Of a DNA stretch of 64,000 nucleotides, positions 33,801 through 48,800 are shown one piece after another. A program made the translations under genes and the position numbers. The notes under the pieces were generated by a model. That model saw only the letters and a program-made list of their open reading frames with translations, searched no databases and was not told where the DNA came from. The stretch's first letter is position 1. Each line of letters starts with the position of its first letter. The DNA comes from Okapia johnstoni (lineage: Eukaryota; Chordata; Mammalia; Artiodactyla; Giraffidae), in the NCBI GenBank assembly GCA_024291935.2, contig CM044306.1, positions 18,237,001 through 18,301,000 of the forward strand. Reading direction: 5' to 3'.

Positions 33801-36800
33801 AGAGTTTACAGGAGGTAGTAACTGGGGTGTCCTGAAAGAGGTGATGCCCATGCTAAATTTTTTTTTTTTAAAAAGAACAGAATTTTTCCGGAGGGAAGGG
33901 GGAGAAGAAGGGCATTCTACCAGTAGAACTGCATGAGCAGAGCCATGGGAAGGTGAACGGTGTGGTAGATTCAGGGAACTGGCCAAGTTGGAGGTCAAGT
34001 GTGACAGAGGTGAGGCCAGATCATTAGGAGAGCATAAAGACTGGCACCTGCAGTTGCTTGCCTGGACTCTGAAGGTAGTGGGGAGCCACTGAAGGGTTTT
34101 AACTAAGAAATAAAATGGTCAGACTTGCAGTTTCAAAGATCATCTTGGCTATGAAGTAGAAAGTCACCTGGAGGGTGAGATCGGAAGCAGAGGACCTGTT
34201 TGAGAGTGGGGGCCAAATACATATGGTTCAGAGACAGAGCTTGACCTTGGTTTGTGGGAAGAGGGAAGAGGAATCCAAGAAATACATCAGAAATGAAATT
34301 AATGTCACTTTGTGACTGCCCCAGTTTGGGCAGGAGTCTGGGGAGGCATCTTGGATATAAGGCGAAGGTGTCCAGCTAGGATGACAGGTGGGCAGTGGGA
34401 CCGTGATTCAAAAGGGGCAATAAAGAGAAACTTAGGATCCGTTGAATTCAAGAGGCCTGGGTGCCCGCAAGTGGAGATGTCCAGGAAATAAAGGCCTAGG
34501 TGTGTAGAGATGCGGACTTGGTAGCTGCCAGCATCCAGAAGGGGTTACAACCCTACCTGAGAGGCTGCAACCACCTGGATGAAGCGTGTATAGAAAGAGA
34601 CAAGGAGAGGACACAGGCCAAGTGCTGGCCCTTTAATCAACATTTAAAAGACAGATATAGGAAGACTCAGCCAAGGACACCAGTTGGTCACTGAGAAGTA
34701 CCATGAGAGAGGTGTCACCAGGGCGCAGGCTAAGAGAGCATTCCAGGGAAAGGGCGAATCAAAAGATCAGAGAGACGAGACTGAGTGTGGCAACTGCAAT
34801 GGCAGCTCGCGGGTCGGTGGTCCTTTTGCTGGTGCACTTGAGGTCGGCAGGGAGTGAATCAGAGCAGATGCGTGCTGCCTCTTTGAGAAACTTGCTCCGA
34901 AGGAATGGAGACTGGCATCCACTGGATGGGGTTGCCACATTTTTAATGATGGGACAGGCTTGATAAAATTTTTAGGACCTGGAGAAGGAGCCACTGGGGA
35001 GGGGGCATTGAGAATGCAGAAGAGGGAGGGAGGGAGATGGAGGGACCAGCCTAGCCAGGAGGATCCCCTCTGCTGACTTGGGGAAAAGGAGGAGAGGATG
35101 GACAGAGATGCTGGCAAGTTGGATGGTCTGAGGGGCAAGAAGCCACAGGGTTCTTAGCTGCTGGTCTCTCTTTCCAGCAACATTCATCTTATGGACTTCA
35201 AATGAAGTTAATAATTAACTATGCCAGTGTGTTTGCACTTACAGCCAATAATTAGTGGTTAGCATGTATTGAACACTTGTGCTTAGTTGCTCAGTTGTGT
35301 CTGACTCATTGCAACCCTATGGACTGTAGCCCGCCAAGCACCTCTGTCCATTGGGATTCTCCAGGCAAGAATACTGGAGTGAATTGCCATGCCCTTCTTC
35401 AGAGGCTCTTCCTGACCCAGGATTAAACCCAAGTCTCCTGCCTTGCAGGCAGATTCTTTACCGTCTGAGCCACGAGGGAAGCCCATGAATACTGGTGTGA
35501 GTCACCTATCTCTTCTCCAGGGGATTTTCTCAATCCAGGAATTGAACCGAGGTCTCCTGCATTGCATGCGGATTTTTTACCAGCTGGGCTACCAGGGAAG
35601 CCCATATTGAGTGCTTACTGTGTACTAAGTGCCTGGACTGTGTTATCTGACGTTAACCTTGCAACAACCCCGAGAGTCAAATGCTTTCCCACACCCCAGA
35701 GGAAGCAGTTGCAGAGATGAGGGGCTTCCTTGCTAAAGGAAGGCCATTGTTCTTAGTAAATGACAGAGTGGATTCAAACCCAGGGCCATCCAACTCCTGA
35801 CTGCTGCTGAGAGCTCGTTAGTACCCTTCTCATCCTAGACATCATTTCTGCCGTGTTTTGGGGGCCAAGTCCTGGTCCTGAAGCTCCAACTGGGGCATAG
35901 GTGGTTCCCCTTGGCAACAACAGAAGGCCTGGTAGCCCCGTGATTGGCTCAAGGCAGGTTGAGAATTTGCTGGCACGTATTCTCCTCATGATTAAATGTC
36001 TTTGCAAGAGGCAAGGGCTGTGATGTGATAGAGAAAACACTGCATTTGGCATCCCAGAAAGCTGGGTGACCTTGAAGTTGCTTACCTTCTCTGTGCCCCT
36101 GTCTCTTATCTGTCACATGAGGCTGTGACAGCATTATAATCGTGCTTTGTTTAAAGTGCTGTGCTATACTAATTTGAGATGTTGGTTTTATTTTGTCCTC
36201 AGCATGGCAAGGTGCCTGCTGGGCTGTCCCCACTGGGGTGGCAGAGGGAGGAACAGGGGTGGGAGGGGGAGGCTCTCTTGGGTCCACAGAGTCAGTCTGA
36301 GATTCGAGGCTGCTTCTCAGGGGACTGCCCACTCTGTCTCTGATGCAGGGGGCCACCATCCGGCGGGATGAGCACTCAGGGGCTGTCGTGGTGGCCAGGA
36401 TCATGAGAGGGGGCGCAGCAGACCGGAGCGGTGAGTGGCATCAGTGCCGGCCTGGCCACAGTGATGGCCATGGTCCCCCCAGCATTCCTCCTTTGGTCAT
36501 GGGTCTCCTTTCCCTCTCCCATTGGCTCACCTGTTCGGGATGTGCTTTACTTTCTGGGAGTGTGACTAGAATTCTCTTCTCCTCCCCAAGCCCAATAGAA
36601 AATTTAGTTGTTTGAAAATAGGTCAGGCATGGAGCCCTTTGAGGGTGATCAGGAGGGTTTGTGGACTGGCTTAGCCTGGGGATTCTGGTAGTTGAGCTAG
36701 GTAGGTAAATCCTAACTGGGGAGCAAGACATTCTTTCCTGACACCCCAGCTGCCTTAGCCAGCCTCAGTTACTGCGGGGAGGGTGTTCATGTCCCAGATT

Positions 36801-39800
36801 TGTTTGAGTAGAAAACAGGTTAAAAATCACTGTTGTGAAACAGGCTCACAGATTTAGAGAACAAACTTATGGTTACCGGAGAGGATGGGCAGGAGCAGGG
36901 ATAGGAAGTTTGGGATTGACGTGTAAACACTGCTATATTTAAAATGGATAACCAACAAGGACCTACTGTATAGAGCACAGGAAACTCTGCTCAGTACTCT
37001 GTAATATCCTACATGGGAAAAGAATTTGAAAAAGAACAGATACATGTATGTATGTAACTGAATCACTTTGCTGTACACCTGAAACTGACAACATTGTTAA
37101 TCAACTATACTCCAATATAAAATAAAAAGTTAAAAGAAAAAGAATCTCTGGTGTGTGGAGGAACTAAGTTGGGAGGCAGATCTCCTGGTGTAGGGGAGTG
37201 TTGCCCCCAAAAGTCTGGGGACCATTGTGGTGGGAGCCCTAAGACCAGTGCCTCCCATTAACAAGCACGGAAATGGCCCGAGTGTCTTATTAAAATGCAG
37301 ATTCTGACTCAGTAGATCTTGGGTGGGCCCAAGACTTCTGCAGCCCTTTCTGCCTCCAGGGTGATGCTGCTGCTTCTGGACCAGTGTCCATATTGAGTGG
37401 CAAATAGGGCCCCATATGCAGAGATGCTTGTCATTAAAGCAGAGGCCAACAGACAGGTGTGTCTAACACTCTTGACTCCATCTTCTCTGGTGCCCTGCAG
37501 TTTCATGTAAGATTGGAGAAGGATGTCCTTGGAGTTATGTCTGTACACCCAGGAAGGGGAAGAGTTAGTGATATTTTTAAAGAAGCAGAGGTGACAGCAG
37601 AAAGAACATAGGCTTTCTATAGCCAAGTAACTGGGTCTGTGCACTGGATCCATTATTTCTTAGCAGTGTGGCCTTGGGCAAGCTGTATTGCTTTTCTGAA
37701 TCTCAGCTGTTTGTAAACTGGGGGGTTTCACCAGGTTGCTGTGATGCTGTGATTCGAGGTGAGCCACCCAGAATACCTGGGGATAAGTTCATCCCAGTCC
37801 TGTTCACTACCTTTAAGTCTTGAATCTCCTCTGCTTGGGTTCTGTAGTCAGGTGCCAGAGGTGCCTAGAACTTCGTGCTCTGGGAACCTTGGCCTCCTTG
37901 CTGTGCTGACGGTCAGCCCCTGTGTCTCCTAGGCCTGGTCCACGTTGGAGATGAGCTCCGGGAAGTGAACGGGATCACAGTCCTGCACAAGCGGCCTGAC
38001 GAGATTAGCCAGATTCTGGTCCGTGCCATGCGTGAGCTGGGGGTGCGATGGTTCTTCAGAAACCCAGAGCAGGGCGCTTCCTGGAGCCAGGGCTGATCTA
38101 GCCCAGTCTCCCTGTTTTCATGGGGAGACTGCAGGTCTAGTGACCTTAACAGGGTGCCCTGCACTGGGGTGGGGGGGGTGTCGGGGACAGAAGGAGAAGA
38201 GTGCCCAGACCACCTGCCTCTCTCAGACCCTGTCCTCGGCATAGCCATCCTCCCTACCCCCAGCCTTGTTTCCTGAGGACCCTTCTAGAAGACCCTCTCA
38301 AAAGGGTCCCCTCTTCCAAAGAGCTGAGGAATATGGAGTAAAAGGCTGTAGCACAGGACAGCAAGGGCTTTGGGGTCAGCTGGTCCTGGGTTAGAATCTT
38401 GTCTCCATCACGTTACAATTGTGCAACCTTGGTGGTGGTGGTGGTTTAGTCGCTAAGTTGTGTCTGACTCTTTTGTGACCCCATGGACTGTAGCCCACCG
38501 GGCTCCTTTGTCCATGGGATTTCCCAGGCAAGAATACTAGAGTGGGTTGCCATTTCTCTCCAGAGGAGCTTCCCTACCCAGGGATCGAACCCAGGTCTCC
38601 TGCATTGGAAGGTGGATTCTTTACTAACTGAGCCACTAGGGGTGCCTTGTGCAACCTTGGTGGACAAGTCATCAAATCACCAAGTTTTGATTTCCTGTCC
38701 TGTACAGTAAGAGTAGGAATGGTTTCTCAACCAAGGCACGGTTATCGTTAGGATGTAAACATCCGGAAGAGGCACAACTGCGAGGGGATTCTAGGGTAGC
38801 CAGTGCTGGGATGGAAACAACCTTCTCAGTCCATTCTGGGAATTCAAGTCAAAACTGAAATTATAAAAAGCCCCTGTCATAGTTCTGACCTCTATAATCC
38901 TCAGGCATCCTCTCCCAACATGACACTGTTTGCTAACTTAACATGACACTGTTTTGCTAACTTATTCTAATGGTTTGGGGGGGCATAAATGGGATGAGAT
39001 CTCAAGTTCGGAGGCCCACTCTTTAAGGCCCCCGCTACAGGGGACACTGGTGGCAGGCAGACCCTTCAGTCTTTTTGCCCCCTCTCCTCTTCCCCTGGTT
39101 CTGGGCACCAGCCTCCCATGTTCCAGAGTGAGGGGGGATCAGGGACAGCATTGGGTGAGATGTGCTCTAATGGGCCCCCATGTGGGGTGCAGGATCTGTC
39201 TGTGGTAGAAGGGAGGGGGACCTGGGACTGGGGAAGATGCAGGTCAACAGGAAGTGCTGGTTGGGAACCAGCCCCAAATCAGGCAGGAAGGAGGAAAATG
39301 AAATTGAACGACGATATGAAAATAACCCAAGGCTCTTGGGGACACTAGAGGTCAGGAGAGGGAGAGCTGTATTTGTTGTATGCATTGTTCTCGAGTTCTC
39401 ATTTAAAATCTTCTGGGGACTTCCCTGGTGCTCCAGTCGTTAGGACTCCATACCGTCAATTCTCCGGGGCCCAGGTTCAATCCCTGGTCGGGGAACTAAG
39501 ATATTGCAAGCTGCGTGGCATGGCCAGAAAAAAAAAAAAAGAGAGAGAGAAAAGTGTTCTGTCCCTTTGTCCCATAAAAATGCTTGAGTTAATTCATCTG
39601 GGTGCCACCATGGAAGGGCGGGTCATAGGGGAGGCCGCACATCCAACTTTCCTTCTGCATGTGAGTTTCCAGATCTGGGAGGTAACATGTGATGTCCTGG
39701 AAGGTTAGACCTGGGAGATGATATGGTCATGTGCTGTCTCCTTTCAGGCACAGTCCCAGGGATCCATCACCCTGAAAATCATCCCAGCCACCCAGGAGGA

Positions 39801-42800
39801 AGACCGCCTAAAGGACAGCAAGGTATGGGGGAGCTGAAGACAGGGGAGTGGGCAGGGGAGGTGGTGGGGGTGGCGGGACTCCAGCCCTGCCTTTGAAACA
39901 GTCACTCGGGAAGAGATCATCCATCTGGTCCTTGGAGCAAGTGCTCGGTAGAGACCTGTAATTCAGTCACCAAGTGATTCATTTGTTTGTACCCCATCTC
40001 TTCTAAACAGGATTTGACGTAGCTTACTAATAAAAGACAAAGTTCTTCTAATTGAAGTAGAAAAGCCAGGCCATGAAGAGGAGGAGAAGATACCAAATGT
40101 TCCGGCTTCAGGCCCGATTAAGTAACTGCCATTTGTTTAATTCCTGGTGGAGCCTACCTTTGGTGGGCACCTGCTCTGTGCCTGCCAGATGCTGGAGACC
40201 AGGATGATTAATGGCGTAGAGGTTTCCTGCTTCAGTAGGGGAGGCCAGGGACCCAGTGTCTCCTTGTTACGTGATAAGTGCTTCAGGAAGATTCTGTGCA
40301 GGGTTCTCAGTTCAGTCACTCAGTTATGTTTGACTCTTTGTGACCCCATGAAATGCAGCAGAATTCTAGGCCCTTTTTTTTTTCCTGCATTGGGTCTTCG
40401 TTGCAGGACATGGGCTTTCTCTGGTTGCAGTGAGCAGGGGCTACTCTCTAGTTGTGTTTCACGAGCTTCTCATTGCAATGGCTTTTCTTGTTGCAGAACA
40501 TGGGGCTCTAGGGCTCAGTAGTTGTGGCACATGGGCTTAGTTGCTCCGAGGCATATGGAAGCTTCCCAGACCAGGGATTGAACCCGTGTCACCTGCACTG
40601 GCAGGGGGATTCTTAACCACTGGACCAGCAGGGAAGTCCCTAGGCACTTTGGAAGGTGGCACATAATAGGATGGTTGGCAGTGAGCCTACAAGAAGAGGG
40701 AGAAGAGAAGGGCAGACAGAAGGGTCTGCATAGGCAGGGACTCACGGACATGGCAGAGAGGAGTATGAGGTCCATGAGAAAGCACACTGTGTGGGGCTCC
40801 AAGGCGGGGGGTTGTGCTGGGGAGGTGGGTTAAGGCTCTCTTCTGAATGTCCTTGAATGGTTTGTTCAGGGTTTTGGCATAATCCCTGCTTAGATTTCAG
40901 AAGCCCACCCCGATGCAAGGATTCGAGTGCAAATTGTGTATTTGGCAGTGACCCCAGGAAACACCAGAATAAGGCTGGGGAAAGGAAGGCAGCCAGTGCT
41001 ACAAAGGGTATGTTCTCAGCAAGTTACCACCGCAGACAACCAAAGCTTAATCCTGCTTCAGAATTCGTGTCCCCTGTAGACCATGCCTCCACCATTCCTC
41101 CTAAGAGCTGGGAGAGCTGGGCGGGGGATCTAGACACCAACTCCCACCAGGCTGTACCCCAGGGGTTAATTCCCAGCAGTTCCTCCGTGCTGGATTAGGG
41201 GAGAGCAGATCCCACTGGCTGGAGGAAGCCCTTAGGCTGTCAGGGTGGGGTGCACTGAAAAGGTAAGGCCCCCGGGGAATGTGGGAAGGCACCCCACAGG
41301 CCAAGTAACAGCCTCATAGGCAGTGAGAAGCTCCTAAAGGTATTTAGTTTTTTGGTGTTCTTTCCGTGTTTGGTTCTGAGAGGGAAGTGATGGAAATCAC
41401 ATTTGTGATTTACAAAGCTCCCCCTAAGGCAGTGAGCAGAGGAGGGTGGAGATGGGGTCCAGGGCACCTGGTAGGAGTCTCTTGTAAAAGCCCAGGTGAG
41501 AGATTGTTAAGCCCTGAGCTGAAGTGGTGGTAGGGAGGGTGGAAGAGGCATTACTCTGACTTCCCAGTAAACTTGGGTTTGAACTTTCTGGCAGCCAAGG
41601 CAAAAAGGAGAACAATGAATTACATACTTCTCATTGGAAGATGGAAAGAAGCATGCTGAGTTTTCAAGAAAACTAATTTTCCGCCCCCACCTCCCAGGAC
41701 CAGGAGCATGAAAGATAGGGCATGAAAACACTTGGCATAGAGTAGATGTCAATAAATATTTTGATGAATGGCAATTAATAGCGGACAATGTCTTTGACAG
41801 TTTTTTTTTACACAAATGAAGAAATCATCTTCATATGTTGATTTCTTATTTGCGCCTTCAGTTAAATCCCAGGGCACACATAATACCTGATGGAAGGTTA
41901 TTCTTCCTGGGACAAGCTGGTATGGTCTCCATATGCAGCTTTTGCAGGTTCTAACTTGATATAGGAAGATGATTTGGTTTTCCTGGAGGACAAAATGGGT
42001 AGCCTGTCTCTTAGTCCATCCTTTCTGAATTTTTTTCTTTTAGCTAGATGCTAGATCAAGGCTGGCCTTCTTTTGAGTGCCGGGGAGCCTGGTGACATGT
42101 ATGCCTAAATGAGGGTCCCTGTCCTCATAATATTAATATATGGCCAGAAAATTTGTACTATTGTCTAACTGAATCTCCTTTGCTTGGCACCTAAAGGATT
42201 TGGATTTGTCTAAGGAAAATCTCTGGCCTTTTTTCCCCCCTATTTGCTGTTAAAGAAACTGGGCCATAATGATTTGGAAGTAGGAATAAATAAATCCATG
42301 CCACTGAAGTATAGAAGAGAATGAAGAAATGGGACCAAATGCTGTTCCCATCCTATTCTCTAGAGGGATGGCTTCTGGGTACAGAAGAGAGCTGGGCTTG
42401 GCCAAGTATGTGACTGATGAGGCAGGACTCGGCTGTCAAAGACGTGACTTTGTCAATTACCCACTGAAAAGTGATGATGAAGAATCGGTAACAGTAGTTT
42501 CATTGATATTTGTGTTCTTACCAAAACATCTAGACTACTCATTTAACAGATGGCTGCTGACATCATTAGGGGCAGTTAGCATATCAGAAATAACATTTGA
42601 GTTAGAAGTTGTGCTTGCCTTTGCTTTTTTGCTCCCAAGACTAATGGTTGCTTTGTGTAGGCTGAGAGGCTATTGTAAGGACAGCAGGTCAGGTTAATAA
42701 AGAGATGTTTAGGTTGGAAAGGGAAATCCATGAATCGTTTTCTGATTCTTTCTTTTTTAAATTGCTTAGCAAGTTGATGTTTTTTAAAGCATTTATTTAT

Positions 42801-45800
42801 TTATTTGACTTCACCAGGTCCCAGCTGCAGCTGCAGCAATCAGCTCGATCCTCTCTGCGACCTCATGCAGAATCTTTAGTTGTGGCAGGTGAACTCTTGG
42901 TTGCAGCATGAAGGATCTAGTTCCCCGACCAGGGATCAAACCTGGGCCCCTTGCATTTGGGAAGGTGGAGTCGTGACCACTTTACCACCAGGGAAGTCCC
43001 CAGTTTTTTGATTCTTGATGGATTTCCCGAGTGGGATATTAAAAATGATTGGAGAACAGTAAGAAAATAGGTGTGGTGGGTTTCTGATTAGCCTTCTATT
43101 CTTGACACTGTTAATTCTTCCTAATTGTGAACAGCCTCCTTCGGCCTTCCATATGGCATAGACACGTCAGTGCTTTCGGGCCGTCTCACCTCGCTCCTCC
43201 CCTGCAGGTGTTCATGCGTGCCCTCTTCCACTACAACCCTCGGGAAGACCGAGCCATTCCCTGCCAGGAGGCAGGCCTGCCCTTCCAGCGCAGGCAGGTC
43301 CTGGAAGTGGTGAGTCAGGATGATCCCACGTGGTGGCAGGCCAAGCGAGTGGGGGACACCAACCTTCGAGCTGGCCTCATCCCTTCCAAGCAGTTCCAGG
43401 AAAGGTGGGTCTGGGGTGTATTGTAAGGGGGTGTGTTTCTAGAGTGGCCGGAGGCATAAGTACATGACAGAGCCCCAAATCTCTGCTAGCATACTCCCCC
43501 TGGGGGGGGGCGGGCAGTGGGTTGTCCTTTTCTAAGCAAAGTACCAATTGTACTTGTGTTGGCTCTTCTCTTCTCATCAGTGGTGATGGCTGTTTGAGAT
43601 TTTAGTCAATATATATAAATCTGTACTATTAAATTAATGTATATTTTATAATGCTTCTTCTTATGGGAGAAGTTGAAAAAAAGTTAAACCACTATCTAAA
43701 AATTTCCTTCCTGTGCAGCGAGAGGTCTTGCCTTTTTTTTTTTTGGTGAGGAAAAGAAAGTATTTTACTATACCAAAGTCTCACCACTTATGCGACCCCA
43801 TGGACTAAACAGCATCTGAGCCACCAGGGAAGCCCATTTAATTGCAATATAATATTAATTAATAGTAATATAATATTTCATCAGGAGATGTACTGTTTAT
43901 TAAGACAGTTTTAGCTGAAAAGTCACAGTTCAAAAGAACACTGTTTCAAACGAGTCACTTTATATAAGGGTCTTCATAGTGAAGAGTGTGAAGGTGAAAG
44001 TCATGCCTCAAGTGACTATTCTCAGGTTCCTCTTCCCTGTGGCTGTACTTTGAAGGTCTCCTCAACGTTTCACTGCTATAAGTCTGTAATAATTATTTTG
44101 CACATAGTCTGGTCCTCATATTTCAAATTGATTCCTTAGGCTAGATTTCCAAAAGTGTAAACCCTGGGTCAGAGGGTGTGGCATTTACAGCTGCAATGCC
44201 TCACCTGAGATATGTAGCCCTCTTCCATTTTGGGGGTGTGGAATGACGCTGTATCTACAAACCTCAGGGTTCATCCATTTCAGTGGCTCTGCTGGTGTGG
44301 TCCCCAGGAGACCACATGCTAATGTGTGGATTAGCATCCCCTAGGAATTTGTTAGAAAAACCAGTCCCTGCCTGGGCCCTGCCCCAGACCTGCTGAATCA
44401 GAGACCCCAGGGCCAGAGTCTGAGCTCTGTGTTCTAACAGATATTCCAGGTGATTCTGAGGGGCTGGAGTTTGAAGACCACTGCTCTTTTTCCTCAGGGC
44501 AGCCTCAGACCCATCTGCATCTTTGGCTTCACAGGTCATGGGGGAAGGCGCTCTAGCTGCATTTAATTGTGGAAATCTAGACACCTTCAGGAGCCGTGGG
44601 TGTTTTCTCAGCTCAGAGATGAGGCCTTGGAAACTGCTTCTCCACTGAAGGCCACATTGAATAAAGTGCCAGGCTGAGCTCTCCATTGGGCTGCGGGGAG
44701 GGTGGTTAGGGCATTAAATTAGAGTCGCTTTCGCCCTCGACTTCTCCTAAGAGTTGTTCTGCTGTTTTCCGGCTTCCTCAGAGATGGGGAGGCCGGGTGA
44801 CTGTGGAGAAGGGGCTTCCTTTCCTTGAGAATCAGCTTTGGGAAAGTAACAACCAACCACTGACTATGGACTGGGCTGTACCCCCTCTGTGTGACTGACC
44901 TTCTTAGGCTGGGCAAACTTCTTTCAGAACAAGAAGCTTAGTTTTTTCCTCACGAACCTGTGAGCACCAGTGCAAATGTCCCTCTTCACTGGAACTCAGT
45001 GTGAAGGCAGGAGGCCTTTAGAGTGCCAGGCTGTACCCCATTGTGGGATCCAGGCCTTGGTTTCCCTGAGTTTTCCAGAAGGTTCCCTCTGACTGGTTCT
45101 CTGGTCCAGCTCATTAGCGTGCCCATCCCCTTTTGTCCCCACAGGCGACTGAACTACCGGAGAGCCACAGGCACCCTGCCGAGTCCCCAGAGCCTCAAGA
45201 AGCCACCCTGTGAGTAGTCTGGCAGGATGGCACTTCAGGGAAGCAGTCCAGGGAGGGGCTGGGGTTAGGACCCTAGGACCCTGGGATGTCCTGTGGGGAA
45301 GAAGCAAGCGCTGGGCTAGAGGGGGTACTCCTGTCTGAGCTCTCAGGCCTCCTGAGGGAGGAGGGACTAGGGAGAGGGGTAAGGAGGAGAAATGGGGGTA
45401 GGTGGCGGGGACCTATTCCCTGGAGAGGAGCTGCTGTATTGGGGACCCATAGATAACACTGTAGGGCATGGTGATGCTGCTTCCAGAATCAGGTGCAGAC
45501 TGTAGGTGTGTGTTGTGTTGTGTCTGTGAAGTCTGTCTGTGAGAGGCTCCATGGCTTTCCTTAGATCCCCAAGGGGCCCCCTGACCCTGACAACGTAAGA
45601 ACCACTGATGCTGGAAGGGGTTGGAGATGGCTGTGAGTGATCTCATGCCTCTGTGTTAGCAGCCAGATTTGGTAAATAAAAGTAAAGGATGCCCAGTTAA
45701 ATTCAGATAAACAATGAATCGGTTTTTAATATAAGTATATCCCATGCAATATTTGGGACATTCTCATGTAAACACTGCTACATTTAAAATGGTTAACCAA

Positions 45801-48800
45801 CAAGGACCTATTATATAGCACATGGAGCTCTGCTTAACGTTGTGTTGCAGCCTGGATGCGGTGGGGGGGAGTTTGGGGGAGAATGGCTACATGTATATGT
45901 ATGGCTGAGTCCCTTCGCTGTTTACCCAAAACTACCACAACATTGTTAATCAGCTATACCCCCAAACAAAACAAAAAGTTTAAAGCTTGGGAAAAGAAAA
46001 AAAAAAAGCTTGGGACATACTTATACTAAGGAATTATTTATTGTTTATCTGAAATTCACATTTAACTTAGTGTCTTCTATTTTACCTGGGAATTTTACTC
46101 TGTGCAGCACTTACCTTTTACAAAACACATTCTCTTACCTTCTTGCCTTTTAATCTTCGCGACAGCTCTGGTTTGTAGTGGAGTCAGGGTCATCCTTTTT
46201 TCCAAGATAGTTAAGGGAGTGGGGTTGGGAGCAGGGTTCCGGAGTCCCCAGGTTAGAACCCCTGGTGGTGCAGAAACGTCAGGGGATGGCCTCTCTAGCC
46301 AGGGGTTGAGAGTGGGGCTCAGAACCACACCAGGTGACTGGAGCACAGCTGGCCTGCTGCCCTGCTCTGTGCTCTGCCATCACCTGCATCTGCATTTGCC
46401 CAGGCGAGTCTCAAACCCCAGAAAAGTGGGAGCAGGTCCCGGTCCGCCACAGACACCCTTCAGTGAGCTGCTCCCTGCGCTGTGCGGCTGCCTTTCCAGT
46501 CTTGCTCTCAAGTCAGAGGGGCTGCTGAGTACATTGGCCCTGAGGCTGCTTACTTACGCCAGTAACGAGCAGGCTTTCTTTGGGCCGCTAATGAGACACA
46601 CACAGGAAGACTAATTAGAGCAAGTCTTGGTTTAATAATGCACCGCAGCTCAGATCACAGGTTTGTTGGAGGAGAGAAAGAGGGGACAGATGGAGGGCTC
46701 CTGAGGACCTGAGAGTGTGGCTGCCTCTCGGTGGCGGGGCCCCCGGTTCCCCTCTGCTAACGCTGCTCCATCTGTCTTTTGTGCAAACCGCAGATGATGA
46801 GCCCTGTGACAAAGGTAGGCCTGGTATTTGTCCCCTGTGCGCATGGACAAGGTCCCTTTTCTGTAGACTGTCTGAACAAGCCCCTCCACCCCCTCCTCCT
46901 GGGGGGCTGTGCCCCTCGGGCACCCCTCCTGGCACCTCTCTTTTGGCTCTGCCAGCCAGACCGATCTGCTCCTTCAGGCGTGCAGAGCTGATGGGGACAC
47001 GGGCCCAGCCCTCCCTGGACTCTGGCTGAGCTGGTCACGTGACCTGCCTGGGCAGCAGGCAGGAGACAGGAGGGCAGGGCAGGGCCAGTGTATCTCTCCT
47101 CCTTATCCTCACAGGCCCTAACTCAGAGGGGCTGGAATGGGAACTGCTGACCCCAAACCCTTACCAGGTCTGGAAGGGCTGTTTGTGGCCTAAGCATGGA
47201 GCACTGGGTGAAAAAGAGGAATTTGTTTACATAGGGCTGACTGGGACATGGTATTTGTCCCAAGCCCCTCTGAGACTCCATCCCAGAGGGTCCTGCCTGG
47301 CCATCCGCAGCCGGGTACCTCTGGGATGGGGCATGTGTCCAGCCTGGCTCACCGGCCTCCCTCTCTCTGTTTGGTTCCCAGAGACCTGTGACTGTGAGGG
47401 GTATTTCAAAGGACACTACGTGGGTAAGTAACGGGGGCTCTTCCCCCGCCCCTGCCTTAACACCCCTCCCCATCCATGCATAACCTAGCCCATCACGGGC
47501 TCTTGGGTCAGGGAGAGGTGACTGAGACCCAGGAGCCCCTCAAGAGCAGCTGAATCTGTGGGACCCACATTTCCCTTCAGTCTCTGCTGGCCAGAGGCCA
47601 AGCTGAGCCTTCCCTGGCCTGCCCCCAACTTTCATCCAGCCACTGGGAGCAGCCCCCTGGAAAAGGACCCCTACCTTAGTACCAATTTTGTTATTACCAC
47701 AACCCCAGTTGTAGTTTATTCAGTGTTTCTTCCACCCCCATACAGCAGTGGGACCTTTTACCAGTCTCCGAAGTACCTTTGCATCTTTTATTTTGGTAAA
47801 TCTTTTCAAAGGCCTTTAGAGACAGGCGAAGGGTTTTTAACCTTTTCATTCAGGAGTAATTCCAAGCTTACTGAAAAGCTGTGAGAATTGTACAAAGAAT
47901 TCCCATATATTCTACACCTCAGTTCACCAGACGTTAACACTTTGCCATATTATCTCTATCATTCTCTTTTTCTACAGATACACATTTTTAAGACTAATAA
48001 GTCTTTTTTTTTTTTTAAGTACTTATTTTTGGCTGCCCTGGGTCTCCATTGCTACACACAGGCTTTCTCTAGTTGCAGAAAGCAGAGGCTACTCTCCAGT
48101 CGTGGTGCAAGGGCTTTTCATAGCAGGGGTTTATCCTGTTGTGGAGTGTAGGCTGTAGGTGCATGGGCTTCAGTAGTTGTGGTGCATGGGCTTAGCTGCC
48201 CCGAGGCATATAGGATCTTCCTGGACCAGGGACTGAACCCATGTCCCCTGCCTTGGCAGGCAGATTCTTAACCACTGCACCACCAGGGAAGTCCCGCATA
48301 TACACATTTAATCCTCCACCCTGAGTCATGTGAGAGCTAGTTGTGGCCATCATGTGCCTTCACCCCTAAATAGCTCAGCATGTGTTCTCTAAGGACAAGG
48401 ATATTTTCTTATAATCCAGGGCTATTATCAAATTCTGGGAATTTCTTTTTTATTTTATTATTTTTTTTTAATTTATGCTGTTCATATCAACATTTTCCCC
48501 ATTGTCCCAATAATGTCCTTTAGAGCATTTCCTCTGACCCAAGATCCAATATAGGAGCACCCATTGCTTTTGTAGATTTGTATCTCCTTTCATGGACAGG
48601 GGAACTAGGCTCAGAGGGGTGATGACTTGCCTGAAGTCAGTCACATGCCAAGTAAGATAGTAGCCTTGAACCTTAATTTTGGATGCCAAGTGGTCCCCCT
48701 TTTGTCATATTACTGTGCATCCTGCAGCAGAAGGTGGTTGGGAGAGGTCAGTGGTTGTCAGTCACACCTCCAGGTCTGACCAGGTAGAGAAAGTCTATAG

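Noticed and set aside
37875..38096. A 73-codon frame across MPP3 exon 7 as a separate small gene
   Set aside because: It is the PDZ exon read with its flanking intron. Only relevant as an intron-retention product.
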